From Brachynemurus nebulosus (taxonomy: Eukaryota > Arthropoda > Insecta > Neuroptera > Myrmeleontidae), in contig JAPWDM010000075.1 in NCBI GenBank assembly GCA_035578155.1, forward strand, positions 186,001 through 250,000: 64,000 bases of DNA. The letters are read 5' to 3'. Both the position numbers and the translations under genes were made by a program. The first letter of the stretch is position 1; each line of letters opens with the position of its first letter. Below are positions 34,630 to 47,295 of this stretch, piece by piece. The notes beneath the pieces were generated by a model that ran no database searches, was not told where the DNA came from, and saw nothing but the letters and a program-made list of their open reading frames with translations.

Positions 34630-34961
34630 CTCTGTGATAGTACGCTCTGTGCTCCTTCCACGAATCCAGGCACAAGATGAAACTGTTACCGACATTTGGT
34701 AAAAAAAACATTTTTTAACCATTTTATTAACAATTCCGATGTTAATTTTCCTGATGTCGATGCGTACGTAATAATGTCAGGTGACTTGTATAAATTTTTT
34801 TTAACGAAAGGGCTAAACATTCCATTTTTCTCCTGTAATACTATAAGTAAGGGTGATTTTAAAATCCCATCTGCTGATAGGAAAAGTTGGATAGTGCAGC
34901 TAACAGTGATTGAGAAAATCGCTATGTGATTTTTAATTGATATGTGAACTTGATCATGCAT
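34630..34961 (-). pseudogene. pogo/Tigger-type DDE transposase fragment
   Basis: The minus frame 34961-34686 (91 codons) contains TVSCTIQLFLSADG (residues 19-32) followed by KSPLLIVLQEKN, and later YASTSGKLTSELLIKWLKNVF. This matches the central part of the DDE_1 family (pogo, Tigger, CENP-B-like): a serine-Ala-Asp-Gly before Pro-Pro, then a Ser-x-Ser-Gly-x-x-Thr-x-Glu and Trp-Leu block. After a frameshift the minus strand gives LCLDSWKEHR at about 34674-34645, which fits the catalytic Leu-Leu-Asp-Ser block. The Asp of the first motif and the final acidic residue are not found. It is a broken, non-functional piece, and overlapping plus frames at 34489-34929 are shadows. Confidence 0.75.
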
Positions 34962-35432
34962 ACCAAGATGATCGAGTGCTCAGTTTCAGTTTAGCTGAAC
35001 AGTAAGTGAACAAATTTTTTTGTTGTATATTAATTAAAATCTGCACCTGTAGCACAATGTAAGAAAACTATACAGTAACGAAACTAAGTTAAACAAATTT
35101 CACCAACGCAAATATTTCCCTTAAGGTACGAGTCGACTTGATACAATTGTAGCGCTACAAATCGTTTGTTGCGCTACAAATGTTGCAATAGTGTGTCTAC
35201 TTAAACACCTGTTTCGCGTTACATTTGTATCTGAAACATGGTATCTAGGATTCGTAATACAATTTGTTACGATGTGTTGCACCAAATATGTATACTAGCT
35301 GCAACATTTGTATCTCGATACATTTATTTATTTATTTTATTAAACGTTGCTTAGTTTTGTGTTGATATTTTATGTGTGTTGGTTAGTGACCAAAATGTCA
35401 AAAGCAAAATTGCGGCTGTTTTCGTTGTTATC

Positions 35433-35640
35433 ATGAATTTAAAAAGAAAACATTCCATTCAAAAACTTAGAAAAAAAATATGGGTACGAGATTGGATGGC
35501 AAAAAAGAAAATCAGTAAAGAGCTTATAATTAATTGATGACTGAATTACGTAATGGAGATTCTGATTTACATAAAAATTTTTTACACATGTCCACAGTAG
35601 ATTTCAATTATGTATTTATTTATGTTAATTTCAGGCTAAT
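35433..35640 (+). pseudogene. PIF/Harbinger transposase, N-terminal fragment, frameshifted
   Basis: An ATG frame (35433-35537) gives KLRKKIWVRDWMAKKKISKE and stops at TGA. From 35537, two bases out of phase, MTELRNGDSDLHKNFLHMS then TVDFNYVF follows. The pair reproduces the start of insect PIF/Harbinger transposases: a basic Ile-Trp-Val-Arg-x-Trp entry, a Leu-x-x-Glu-Leu-Arg helix and a Phe-Leu-x-Met-Ser block. Compared with the 30.9-kb fragment it is a different subfamily (WVRDW against WVHPL). Nothing of the DDE catalytic domain is visible downstream, where AT-rich sequence and nested elements begin. It is non-functional, and it agrees with the Harbinger assignment of the surrounding TIR element. 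Confidence 0.82.
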
Positions 35641-35934
35641 TTCATACATATTTTTAAAAAAAAATTTATTACCCTAACTTTTTTTATCAGATGGTCGAAA
35701 TACCGCCATTTGCATAAAAATTTTATTACCCAAATTTTGGGTAATAAAATTTTGGGCCAAAATTGGTGAACTTTTTAATAATTGGTGAACTTTTTAATAA
35801 AAAATTTCTTGGAAATACTTGTATGAATGTGCCATACGTTTTTAGGTACAATTTATAGTTACTGAATTACTATTTAAACAGATCATATGGACCACTAGGG
35901 TTGTATACAAACCACCCCGCTTGTTCAATTTCAA

Positions 35935-36500
<566 letters not shown>

Positions 36501-36541
36501 AAGATGAAAAAATAAATGCATTGAATCCTATGCAATATATA

Positions 36542-37413
36542 TTAAAGGGGGAGTTCACGCCAGAAACGGCTAATAAAATATTTTTTTTCGAATCTCGTTT
36601 TTTGTTTTATTTTGTTCTGTGGTTCGTTACAAAGATGGTGATATATAAAAACATGGCCAAAAAAAAATTTTTTTCAAGTTGAAAAATACTTATTTGTGAG
36701 CCGTTGCACAGCCAAGTTGCTGCTCCTTTGCAGACAACGCTCGCCCACCCCCCCTCGCAATTTGATCCGTAATATTTAGTTTTGGTGTGTACATGAGTTA
36801 GTATGCACTGAGATAATGTTCTTTTATTTGTATGCCTTTGCAGACGTTTTAATAAACAGTGAGTAAACCGTTTCTTTTGTTATTATTTTGGTTTTTTACC
36901 GTTTCCCGAAAATTGTGTTTTTGCCGACAAGGAAAATCATATCTCAAGTTCTAGAAAAGATAGAGACTTAATTTTTTTTTAAATTTTGTTCATAAACATA
37001 TTGCGCATAAAGTGGAGTATGTTTTTTCCATTTGAACAATTGTAACTATTTTTAAACATTTTTTGTTTTAAAATAAACATTTGGGTTTTATAATTTTTAG
37101 AAGTTTGGAATTACAGTTTTATAATTAATTTTTGAAATTATCTGAAACCCATACTCAGCTTTATGGACAGGTCCTTTAGGAATAAAATAATAAAAAATAT
37201 TTAAAAAATATTCATTACTTTTTTAGATATGGCGTTCCTTGTAAACGCTCAAAAACTTGTGAAAAAGGGCCCCCTCCCCCCACAGAGAAGAGTAATGGAT
37301 CTTTCAAAAACAAAATTTTCTATTTGAAACACTCCCTAATTTGGAAAAAAATTTCAACAAGCAAAATAATCATAAATAAAAAAGTTGCTTTTTTATTTTA
37401 ACTCCTCCCTTAA
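36542..37413. mobile_element. TTAA-tipped element, short TIR
   Basis: TTAAAGGGGGAGTTCACG at the left and AACTCCTCCCTTAA at the right form an imperfect inverted repeat with TTAA at both tips. The length is 872 bp. A GC-richer internal patch (AACGCTCGCCCACCCCCC) is present. The tip resembles element S (TTAAGGGGGACC), but the bodies do not match. A piggyBac-type TTAA target is an inference. Confidence 0.6.
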
Positions 37414-37447
37414 GTGTATATATACGTACTGTATACATTATACTGTT

Positions 37448-37510
37448 GTTGCGAGGCATGTATCGTACGAAACAAACTAGGTTTGTTTCGTACGATACAT
37501 ACCTTGCAAC
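37448..37510. repeat. 30-bp stem hairpin
   Basis: GTTGCGAGGCATGTATCG through ACGAAACAAAC pairs with GTTTGTTTCGT through CGATACATACCTTGCAAC. There are two mismatches over 30 bp and a 3-base turn (TAG). It lies near the right end of the Harbinger element. The loop is too small for a typical microRNA precursor. Confidence 0.88.
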
Positions 37511-38050
37511 AAAAAGAAACCTGTGTACACTGAACGTTGTATCGCATCAATATTTGTGTCGGTGCAACATGGTACTTTTGTTGCACGGCATATTTCATGG
37601 CTGTGTCCATAGGAAATATGCGTTTCAAGCATGTTGCGCTACAGTGTAGCGCTACAATTATATCGAGTCAAGAGTCAACTCGTACATGCAAAATTTCGTG
37701 TTCATAGGCCAAAAAATGTAGGTGCGAACTATGAAGGTGTGACAGACGGACAAACTAGCATGACGAAATCAAAATGGTTCCGAAACTTTTCCTTGGGAAG
37801 TTAAAGTTATGGGATGTCTGGCTTTGGAGGTATTTACAAGTTGTTATTTTTAAATAGGTGTTTTTACAACGTACCTACAATCCTGATTTCCACTAAAAAT
37901 AACCCAAATTTTTTGAATTCAAGTACATATTCTGTTTTCGCTAAAATATATTGTTATGTACACATAATTATGCTCTTCAAGTGGAATAATATAATTTCAT
38001 TAGTGATGGGGAAAAAGTTTAAATACGTATCATTTCCGCTACTGTATTTT

Positions 38051-38172
38051 TAGCGAATTTCCAAAACTGGAAATTCAGCTTTTACGCCAGGTGTCATGGT
38101 GCGACCTAAGCCCGAGACCATATCAGAAATATGTTTTGAGGTCCCTAGAATACGAAAATGATATTCACTAAA

Positions 38173-38210
<38 letters not shown>

Positions 38211-38880
38211 CCGCGCGATAACTCTCGAACGAAGCGTTTAATGCTTATGAAATTTTGTGTGCGAATTCGATTTTCCAAATCGTTGGATGAGTTCGTTAGC
38301 CAGACACGTCGGATGCCCAGAAGTAGGTTTTCCGGGCGTTTTTTGTCAACAAAATGAGTTTTTTGCCAGAATTAAGCAATTTTTCAAATTTTTTTTTACA
38401 CTAAGCCATTGTAAAAGGTAAAACGCATAAAAAATGTTTTTATACCGTTGCTCTAAATTACTTACTTTTCGAGAAAAACTAGGAAATATGTCGTTCTCCA
38501 TTTCACTCACACTCGCATTCTTTTTTTTTCTGTCTCATTTTTTGCGAGCTAAATTCGAAAAAAGCCGCTTTATAAGTAGCGTGTCATGATTTTTTTAATC
38601 CAATTTAACGATTCGGCTATATTCTATTTCTCTGTCAGTTAAATGTTTTTATAATGTATCTCTGTTCCATTTTTTTTTACAAAAAAAATCCCGACGATAT
38701 CTGTTATGTGATATGATCAGAATTTAGATTATATTTACACCTTCCTAAAATTAATAAGAGTTTGCTTCAATCGTATAAAAATTACGTTAAATCATATTCA
38801 AACAATAATATTTTTACGTAATTTTTTATCCAATTGACAATACAGTTATGATTAGAATTGTATAATCAGAGCATTCTAAT
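38051..38880 (+). mobile_element. HINE 5' part with adjoining dispersed repeat
   Basis: TAGCGAATTTCCAAAACTGG, TTTACGCCAGGTGTCATGG, a short TA tract (38177-38206), then GTATCCGCGCGATAACTC and AGACACGTCGGATGCCCAG match the first ~420 bp of the HINE at 7257 very closely. The sequence then continues into a block shared in reverse with 20570-21100. The usual 3' end (ATGCTGCGACAGGGG) is absent, so the copy is 3'-truncated or of another subtype. Confidence 0.75.
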
Positions 38881-40333
38881 ATTAAATAATTTTGCACATT
38901 CAATTTTTTTTTTAACAAAGAAAAATTTTTTTAAATTTTGACACATTCTTTTATGAAATTTCGATTAAGAAATATTAAAAAATTTTAAAGTGAATCATTT
39001 AAAAAGAGTTAAAAATAAATTAAAAAGGAAACATTTCTCTATTTTAACATATTTGTAAAGAAAATTTTACAGTTTACTTACAGTTTTTTGAAAAAATGTA
39101 ATAACATTTTTACATACAATAAAGATTATATTTGAACGGTAGGAAATTCACAAATTTTTTTTTATTTCTTTAATTAATTATTAAATTTGGTTTTAGAAGA
39201 AAATCTTCGTCTAATTCGCTCCAAGCCGAAAGTATAGCCACTAATAAGGACATTCCACTGTTAAAATAAATGGAAAATATATTGAAATTTATTTAATGAA
39301 AGCCATTCATACACATTTTTAAAATATCCTTTTGAATTATATAACAAATAAAATCTGTGTAAAAAAATCTAATTGACGTGTTTTTTCTCAATTTGCTAAT
39401 ATTAAGTAAGGCTCGTTAATTAGGGAGTGATTGTGTTAAAATTTTAATATAAAATATGGTAATTTTAACCCTCTTTAAAAGAACATTTCGATTTTAACAA
39501 TAAAAAAATTTTAAAAAGTGTTTTCGTTTTTCCCGGATTACCAAAAACTGTTCATAGGCATATCTGTGACTAAAGTTGCCTCCCTTTCTTAAGAAAATAA
39601 AGTATTTTTAAAATTTTAGTGCAAAAGAATAAAACACAATTAACGAAAAAAAAGTACGCGTTTCCATATTTTTAAGATTTTGTAGTACAAGAAAATCCTT
39701 ATAAATTCATCATATCTGTTATTGCATTTACTAGCTTTTACGCAATTTAATAAACAAAAGTCTGAAAATGGACGTAGAATCTCACTGTTATTAATTATTA
39801 TGTCTTAGTCTTTTGAAAAATTATTTTTTGAACTAAAATAAGAATAGGAGGAATATAAACTTAGGGGTAAACGACAGGAGTATATAAACTTTATTTTAGA
39901 TTCTACGTTTATTTTTACAGAAAATCATCAAGTACCTATTATTTCTTTTTTGAATGTATAAATACAAAAAGTTCGAAATTATTTTATATTAGAATTTCAA
40001 TTTTGGTCGACCCTACGGGTTGTCCCCATTTACTCTTTTCTCGTCTCTTTTGACCCCAATTTTTCATAGAGAAGAAATTATAGGATTTTTGTTAATTTTT
40101 CAAAAACCACCGATATTTTTAAATTTTTTTGGATACTGCTGATAAAGTGACCATCTTCGCGTAAATTTTTAATATATTAAAGATTAGGTACTCATAAAAT
40201 AAATACAAAAAAATACGGTGTGAAGTCGGAATGCGTACCTATTCATCCTTGTCTACGGTAGCACATTTTTTATTGACATAAATATTAGAAACGCAGGAAA
40301 AGAGACCAGGAATCAACATAGAAGTGGATTATG
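38881..40333. other. AT-rich sequence without recognisable feature
   Basis: Only A/T homopolymers and low-complexity sequence are seen. No TIRs, frames with domains or arrays were found. Confidence 0.5.
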
Positions 40334-41080
40334 GTACGATATATTTTCTGAAAAAAGTGCTTAGGACCAAAGTTATAGAGTTCAAAGTGATGCACTTGAT
40401 GATCTTGAAGCACTTGACTCTCGTGATGCACTTGACTTTCAAGTTGACCTTGAGGTCAATTTCCAAAGTCATTTGAAAATCATTTAATATTTTTCAAAAG
40501 GAGTAGTTTACTTTTCATCCCTAAATGGTTCAAAGTATATTCGAACGAATTTCACATGCAAGATAGAAAATAAGTGATCAAGAAGTAATTTTGAAAAATA
40601 CTTGCTCAATCGCAATCGGAAAAATAATAGTTAATCATATGTTGAATTTAATTCCTAATATGATAACTATAGAGTAGCAATAAAAATTTTAAAAAATTTT
40701 GAAAAATTCTAATATAACATAAAGTTAATGTTTAACTTACAATTGGAGTGATATTAAATCTTTTCTTAACTTCTAAAATTACTTACAAAAATGTTTTCTT
40801 CTAATTTTTTCTATAAATTTGCGCCTATTTTTTCATTTCGTCAGGTTTTTATTTTTTTTATTTTAGAAAAATAACGCAACAAATCAATTTTGAAGATAGA
40901 TTGAGTCAATACATGAAATTACTGCTTATAGGTACAGGATATGGTCAAAGTTCGGCAATGGCTAATCATTTTCAACTGACCTTGAAAATCGATTTCAGGG
41001 TCACTATCAAGTGCATCGCTTTAAATTCTACAAATTTGGTACTCAGCCCTTTTTTCAAAAAATATGCCGTTTCAAAAATA
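40334..41080. repeat. Imperfect inverted repeat (arms ~150-200 bp)
   Basis: ACGATATATTTTCTGAAAAAAG through AAGTGATGCACTTGATGATC and TTGACCTTGAGGTCAATTTC at the left pairs with GACCTTGAAAATCGATTTC through ATCAAGTGCATCGCTTTA and CTTTTTTCAAAAAATATGCCGT at the right. Divergence is substantial. It is an old fold-back element or inverted duplication of a dispersed repeat. Confidence 0.65.
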
Positions 41081-41418
41081 TTTAGCTATAACTGTTTTCA
41101 TCTACAGAGGTTGAATGGTGTTTTCTACCCCTAAAAAGCGTATTTAGCCGAAATAAAAAAACACGTATTTAATATTTTTCGCTGTTTAATAAGTATGTTA
41201 AGTTTCATTCAAATTGGCAAGTATTAGTTGGGTAGTGTTATTTGTCAGAATGTTTTGCCGATCTAGTTTTTTCAATATTTCTTTGCTCGTTTTCAGAATT
41301 TGTATTTTAATTTCTACGGACAAATAACTCATTCTTTTCTTCGATTTTAGTAACTTTTATTTGCTGATGTTGACCATTAATTGATCGAAACATATCAAAT
41401 ATTTTTCAATGATTTTTT

Positions 41419-41914
41419 TAGCGAATGTCGAAAATTTTGAAAATTTTTTCACCGTTAGTAAGTTAAAGTATTTGAATTCATTAAGTAATTAAATGATGTC
41501 CACAAGAACCTTACGAACTACCATAAGTTATATGAGATCCCTAGGACCCGTTTTTTACTGTTAGGATAAACTTTTTACTAAAATTATTTTAGATGAATAA
41601 AGGTTATGTTGTATGATTTCCGCCAGGGTTTACTGTTCCCATTATTGTAAAAAATAAACTAACCGACCGATTTTGAAAATTTTTTCACTGTTAGAGAACT
41701 AAATTATTTTAGATGGATACAACTATGCTGCACAAAGTCCGTTCGGGTTCTTGGGTTCCAAAAATATCAAAACTAATTACCCAGCCGATTTTAAAAAATC
41801 TTTTACTCTTAGAAAGCTAAACTATTTTAAATAGGTACAGTTCTTAGATGAGATCCGCCAGTCCCCAAAATTTGGAAATTCGCTATGTTATGCAGATGCT
41901 GCGACAGGGGTATT
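41419..41914 (+). mobile_element. HINE with short tandem core
   Basis: TAGCGAATGTCGAAAATT starts the element. About four degenerate units of the same 120-bp repeat as at 8.5 kb follow (TTTTCACCGTTAGTAAG, GACCGATTTTGAAAATTTTT). It ends GGAAATTCGCTATGTTATG-CAGATGCTGCGACAGGGGTATT. There is no (TA)n tract. The last 250 bp are nearly identical to 10020-10275. Confidence 0.85.
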
Positions 41915-43570
41915 ATGTTAAATGAATTGGAAAAATTAAATTGCTTTGGCCTGTGTTTCCATGTGTACCTACCTACGTCCCAAATATACCTGCATTCACA
42001 GAAAAACGCACACATGAAAAACAGTTTTTTTACGGCATCATTAAAAAATAAAATGTATATTGTTCATTTTCTTCAACGTAGAAAATTTAAATGGAAATTT
42101 TCTTTGTGTTGACAGATAAAAGTAAAAAATTATTCTTTTTGAAATAAAAAAAATATGATTTTTTCTTTTATTTTGTGCTTTTGTTTTTATTGTGTGAAAA
42201 ATAAATTAAACAAAAGATTTTGATGAGAGAATTCAGTTGTTTTTATTTTTCAACAAAATATAGAAACGCTTTTTTGTGAGAATTGGAATAAAAAATTATA
42301 GGTAAATAGCTTAATACACTGATATTGCCTTGGATTTAAAATTCCTCGAAGACACAGCTACATATAGTATTAAAGACAGGTTTATTACAAACTTCAACAG
42401 GTTTGACTAGGTGTGACAAATTATAGTAATATGGTAAATAAAAGGTGTTAAACAGAAAAAAAGTTAAATTCGATTTCTCCACCACATTCGGATTCGGTTC
42501 TTAGGCTAGTAACGTAAAAAACACATTGTTTTCTGAGAGTTGTCATTCGATTTATTTCTAAAATATTCATCTAACTGAAAAAAAGTTTATACAAAAAATA
42601 TTCACACGATAGGGGGATATCTATGAAAAATATTTCCAAAGTTCTAAGGCTTACGGTTGTGTTTGAATATTTCTTTTTGAAATGTTTGTTAAAAATTAAT
42701 TTATGACTCTATTGTGAGTTATATCAATAATGTTAAAATTTCAATTATTTTATTTCACTTTTTTTTAGTAATTGCAATTTCAGAGTCTAATTTTCTAAAT
42801 GTGTAGTAGTTTTAAGGTAAGCTGAGATGGTTGTGATTAATATATTACAAGTAAAGAAATTAATTTACTTTTAAATAAATATGTGAAAAATGCAAATAAT
42901 TCTCAATATAGCTTTAAAAAATGAAAATTTTTCACTCCTATTCAGTTTTATTATACATAAATATGTGTTTTTGGGTTAGCATCTTTAAAATTGTTACCTA
43001 TTAAATGGAATTTAATTACGTTAGCTACCTAATAAGTGATGATACTTATACTCTGAAGTTTGAAATATAAATCAATCATTTGGTATAGGTTTCCTTCGTA
43101 AATATTAATTTAAAATTATCCTTTTAGTATTGGTTTCTGCTTAACAATTTTCATTATGTAATTATCTTATCTAAATAATAAAGAATATTTATTTTAATAA
43201 TTTTAATCTTCAGTAACAGATCTAATTAATCGTAACAGATCGATTTTTCCAGTAACCTGACAAAATATTGTTTTGTGAATAAAGCTTCTGTGAAGATGTC
43301 ATTTTGGAGAGTGAAACAGATAAATTTAACAAAATTTCGAAAATTAAGCTTCGGAGACGAATTTTTTTCTTCCACTTATGTTGATTATTAAATAAATAAA
43401 ACATTAATCGCTCAATAATAAAGGAAAGAAATAGGTATTTTCTACAGAACTGCGGCAGAGGGGAATGTGTTATCGGTAGTGCAAATAAATCGTACCTATT
43501 AAAATTTAAATTTTATACTTTATTATTTAAGTTCATAAAATATTGCGCGTTACTGATTACTTGTACGTAT
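41915..43570. other. AT-rich sequence without recognisable feature
   Basis: Short chance frames only (41885-42112, 43222-43404). No repeat boundaries or RNA-gene signals were seen. Confidence 0.5.
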
Positions 43571-44066
43571 ACCGAATATCCCATTTGAATGTGTGCATAC
43601 GACTTACATGTTAATTTTTAATATTGGATTCCCATAAGGAAAAAGTTATGTCACAAGAGTGCTTTGAACAAACTAATATGTAATACTAATTTAATATTAT
43701 AACTACCTGTTACTATAGCATTAACAATAATAATGCAGTAAAATAAAGAAATGAATGTCGTAATTTTTAAGCAATTCACATTTTTACATAATAAATATTT
43801 GTGTCATTTTCTATAAATTCAAAAAGGCATTCTTTTATTTTCTTGAAAATAAATATTAAAATAATAAAAATACCCAAAAAATATTCTGTTGAAAAAATAG
43901 TGCAGATAATTTGGTGGAAAAAAATTATTTTATAAAAGAAAATTACCAAAAATAGGAATATGTTTATCCAAAGCACTCTTGTGACATAACTTTTTCCTTA
44001 TGGGAATCCAATGATAAAAATTAACATGTAAATCGTATGTATACATCCAAATGGAACACTCAGTAT
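43571..44066. mobile_element. TIR element R, copy R1, unsplit
   Basis: The ends are ~100-bp inverted repeats: TTACATGTTAATTTTTAATA, TTGGATTCCCATAAGG and AAGTTATGTCACAAGAGTGC at the left are mirrored at the right. The tip reads ATACTGAGTGTTCCATTTGG on the minus strand. Tips beginning near a TA and GGGTGTCCC-like sequence recall mariner-type MITEs, but that is an inference. The interior is the reverse complement of R2's interior without the HINE. Confidence 0.88.
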
Positions 44067-45475
44067 AAGTTTAGGTTTGAGTAAGTTGAGAACGTTATCT
44101 AAGCTTATTCAAACATTTACGGTACAGATATGTTTCAGTTTCGTGTTTTTAGAATTTTGTCGTTATAATTCCAAAATTTTTACCGTCATGTCTGTCATTG
44201 CATCGCATTAGGTGATCCACCGGAACTTGACCACTTTTTAATGGTCAGTATCGAATTATACGCAGTCTAACAGACAGTGTCGTTTTTAAAATACTATTAT
44301 TGAAATTTTTTAACTCATATAGGAAATAAAACGTTTAGGCAATTATAATTTTATCTCAAAAACTAAAAAAATCTAGCTGTTGACTACGATATCCTGACTT
44401 AATGCGTGTCTTCACGTGCACCTACGACTTTTTACTTTCAATATTTTGGATATGTTTATCCGGTAGTTACTAAGTGTTGAATAATCTAATAAAACGACAT
44501 TCTAAAAAAAACAAATCAAAAATAAAATTATTTTTGCTGTAAATTTTTATTTACACTATTCTTGTAAAAATTTTTCAAATACTATATATTATTACCTCAT
44601 TGTTATACTTATATTTCCTTATTGTTATATTTACATATTCAAAACGGTACGTCACGCCAATAGGGAACCGTAGGGATTATTTGCATGTTTAAATATGTAT
44701 TTTTAGTACTTCTGAGTTACATAAAAGACTACGCCGCATCCATTTTATGTATTTTACCATTTTACAATAAACACAATATAAAATTATTAGGTAACGTAAA
44801 AGCCCCTATAATGGAACGCGATCATATGTCCGAACAGTTTTGACATTTATATATTAACTAGCTGTGGCCCGTGGTTTCACCCACGTAAAATTATCTTAAT
44901 TATTGGTCAAATGATTAGATCAATTTTAAATTAGATATTCGGAAATTCTGTACATTAATTATTTATAATGCCTAGCTACGCTCGTCAAACGACTCTAAAG
45001 TCACCATCTTCATATTTCAATAGCATGGCTAATTTCCGCACCTTTATGTACTTAGATACCCGTATCAATAGGTAGTTTTAGGAGTATTTCCATTTTAGGC
45101 CTTGCTTGGGGCACCAAGACCGTAAGGGACAATTTTAATATCACAATTAATTTGAGGCTTATTTGATGGCCTTCACGGACAATTCTGATCCCCAGGTTTA
45201 TTCAAATTTGATATTTTAAAATTCTGAGCATAATTCTCGCCTAATAACCCTACATTAACCATATTCATATTTCTATAGCATATTTAATTTCCGTAAAATA
45301 TTGTCAAAATCCAACCGTTTAATTTTAATCCTATTAGATAGTGCTGGGGTTAATTTTGAACTCACCTTACATTTAAATTAGATATTCTAAATTTCTTTAT
45401 AAAATCAGTTTCTTCTAGTGTTCCGTTCCGCTCGTCCAATGATCTTAAAATAGATATATTCATATTTATAGTGTA

Positions 45476-45805
45476 CAGTGGAAACTTGATGTTTCGTCAC
45501 TCTGTAACTCATCATATTCTATAACAATTCGTCGCTCCTAAAAAAAATGTACGTAGTGTAGTTGGTTTTCTACTTAACTTTTGAAATTTAAATAGAAAAA
45601 ATTTAAAGTGTATCGTACCTAGTTGTAAAAATTCCACTAAACAACGAATTACTCAAAATAAAGGGATATCTTCCTTTAAATAAGTAAAAATATTTAATTA
45701 ATTTTTTTTTTATTATTCACTTTCAGATATATTCCATAATTCGTCTATTTCTGTAATTTATCACCCCTTCGGCCCCGACCATGATGAATTGTCGAGTTTC
45801 TACTG
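45476..45805. mobile_element. pogo/Tigger-like MITE inside the Helitron
   Basis: CAGTGGAAACTTGATG at the left and CGAGTTTCTACTG at the right form imperfect inverted repeats, extended by CATCATATTC/CATGATGAATTG. Both tips are bounded by TA. A CAGTAGAAACTCG-type tip and a TA target are typical of pogo/Tigger elements. The length is 330 bp and there is no coding sequence. Confidence 0.75.
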
Positions 45806-45844
45806 TATTTAATTTTAATGCCTTGAGACCTTTCCGTAGATACC

Positions 45845-45884
45845 CAAATGCTTCTAAAGTTATCAATAACTTTAGAAGCATTTG
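45845..45884. repeat. Perfect 19-bp stem with 2-nt turn
   Basis: CAAATGCTTCTAAAGTTAT (45845-45863) and ATAACTTTAGAAGCATTTG (45866-45884) are exact complements separated by CA. It lies inside the Helitron, just right of the Tigger-like MITE. Confidence 0.92.
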
Positions 45885-47082
45885 AATTTCGAACCTTTTT
45901 TGAAGTCCGAGTGTTTTAGCGAATATTTCTGAACCTGCATTAATTCATCCAGCCATTAATTTATTGCATCTTGTATTACTCCAGAAATCTAGGCAATAAT
46001 TTTAATCTCACTTAATTTTTTCAAAATATCAATGTTTAAGTAAAATTTAGTCAAGATTCGCCGTCTTTTTTAGACCATTTTTGGGTCCCCAGCACCCCTG
46101 GAGGTCATTTCAACTTCACATTCGTTTATTTCATGACCTCAGTAATGTTTGAGCAAAATTTGGTCCAAGATCCATACATTCTAGAGAGCTTTCATTTTTC
46201 AGGATCTCAATATTATTTAAGCAAAATCTGGTAGAGTCCAACCGTTTACTTTCCAAAGTCCAGCCGTTTACTTTAGATGTCTATATTAGAACATAAGGTA
46301 TCACGTATCCACCAATGAACCAATTTTTGAAAGTTGCTCTGCTCGTCAAACGACTTCAGCCTAGCCATATTCTTATTTTCGAAATATAGGTACCTAACTT
46401 TAACAGTTTGTGACTTTTCTGTCTACAACCATACTTATTTAGATTTTTAGGAGTGGAGTACCGTTGGTCATTTAATTTTGCGTAATTTTTATTCCTTCAG
46501 ACTTCTGGGGATCAATTTTAAACTGACGTTTCTTTATTTCGAGATTTAAAAGGGTTTGTGTATCATTAGTCAAAATTCATCAAACCATTTGAATTTTTTG
46601 AAAATTATATTTTGTACAGTAAATAAGTAATTTCATAGTAGACATAGGTAAAAATATTTTAGGTGGTAGGTATCTATAGAAATATTTATTAGAAAAATCA
46701 TTTTTTTCCAAACACTTAGCAACAATTTAAATATTGTATAATTTTTTGATAAATTAGCCACAGACTGCTGTGTACAGCAATAGAAAATTAATTTTTTACG
46801 GTTTTTCGTAAATTTCGACGGTTAGACAAAAAATTTTGCAAAACCCTTTCTTAGCGAGCGCCTACGACCCAATAGGCACCTACATGCCAAATTTCAAGTT
46901 TGTAGGTATTGTAGTTTTGGAGAATTTGTGATAAGTGAGTGAGTGGTATTTCTCTTTTATGTATATAGATGAAGTTATTTCTGAAAGAAACCTCTGATAA
47001 CAAAAATTATTATTAATAAAATGATTACTTTTCAATTTAAATTCACCTCACGTTTAATGTTTCCTTACTTAATTAAAGAAAT

Positions 47083-47154
<72 letters not shown>

Positions 47155-47295
47155 GGTGTCAGAGAAATAACTCTTTTCCTTTTGAGGGGTGATGCGATTT
47201 TCTCAAACTGTTAATTCCGAAAAAAATCCTGCGGTTTTAGTGTCTACAGGGTGCTATGTGTCACCCCTAAAAAGGATAAGAGTTATTTCTCTGAC

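Larger units (their letters stand above)
44858..46969 (-). mobile_element. Helitron, non-autonomous, 2.1 kb
   Basis: Read on the minus strand it starts TCTATATACATAAAAG, continues with CCACTCACTCACTTATCAC, and ends ACGTGGGTGAAACCACGGGCCACAGCTAG. The 3' terminus has the obligatory CTAG (CTRR). A hairpin CGTGG-GTGAAA-CCACG lies about a dozen bases upstream. The neighbouring host bases are A on the 5' side and T on the 3' side, as Helitrons require, with no target duplication. The intact site TTAATGAAG in P1 (34185 region, minus strand) confirms the boundaries. No Rep/helicase coding sequence was seen. The interior holds degenerate repeated blocks with GCTCGTCAAACGACT-type words (44985, 45430, 46345). 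Confidence 0.93.

Noticed and set aside
34489..34929. Plus-strand frames of 63 and 77 codons
   Set aside because: They are opposite-strand shadows of the pogo/Tigger transposase remnant on the minus strand.
37448..37510. microRNA precursor
   Set aside because: The loop is only three bases and the stem nearly perfect, which does not fit a Dicer-processed animal precursor; it lies within a transposon.
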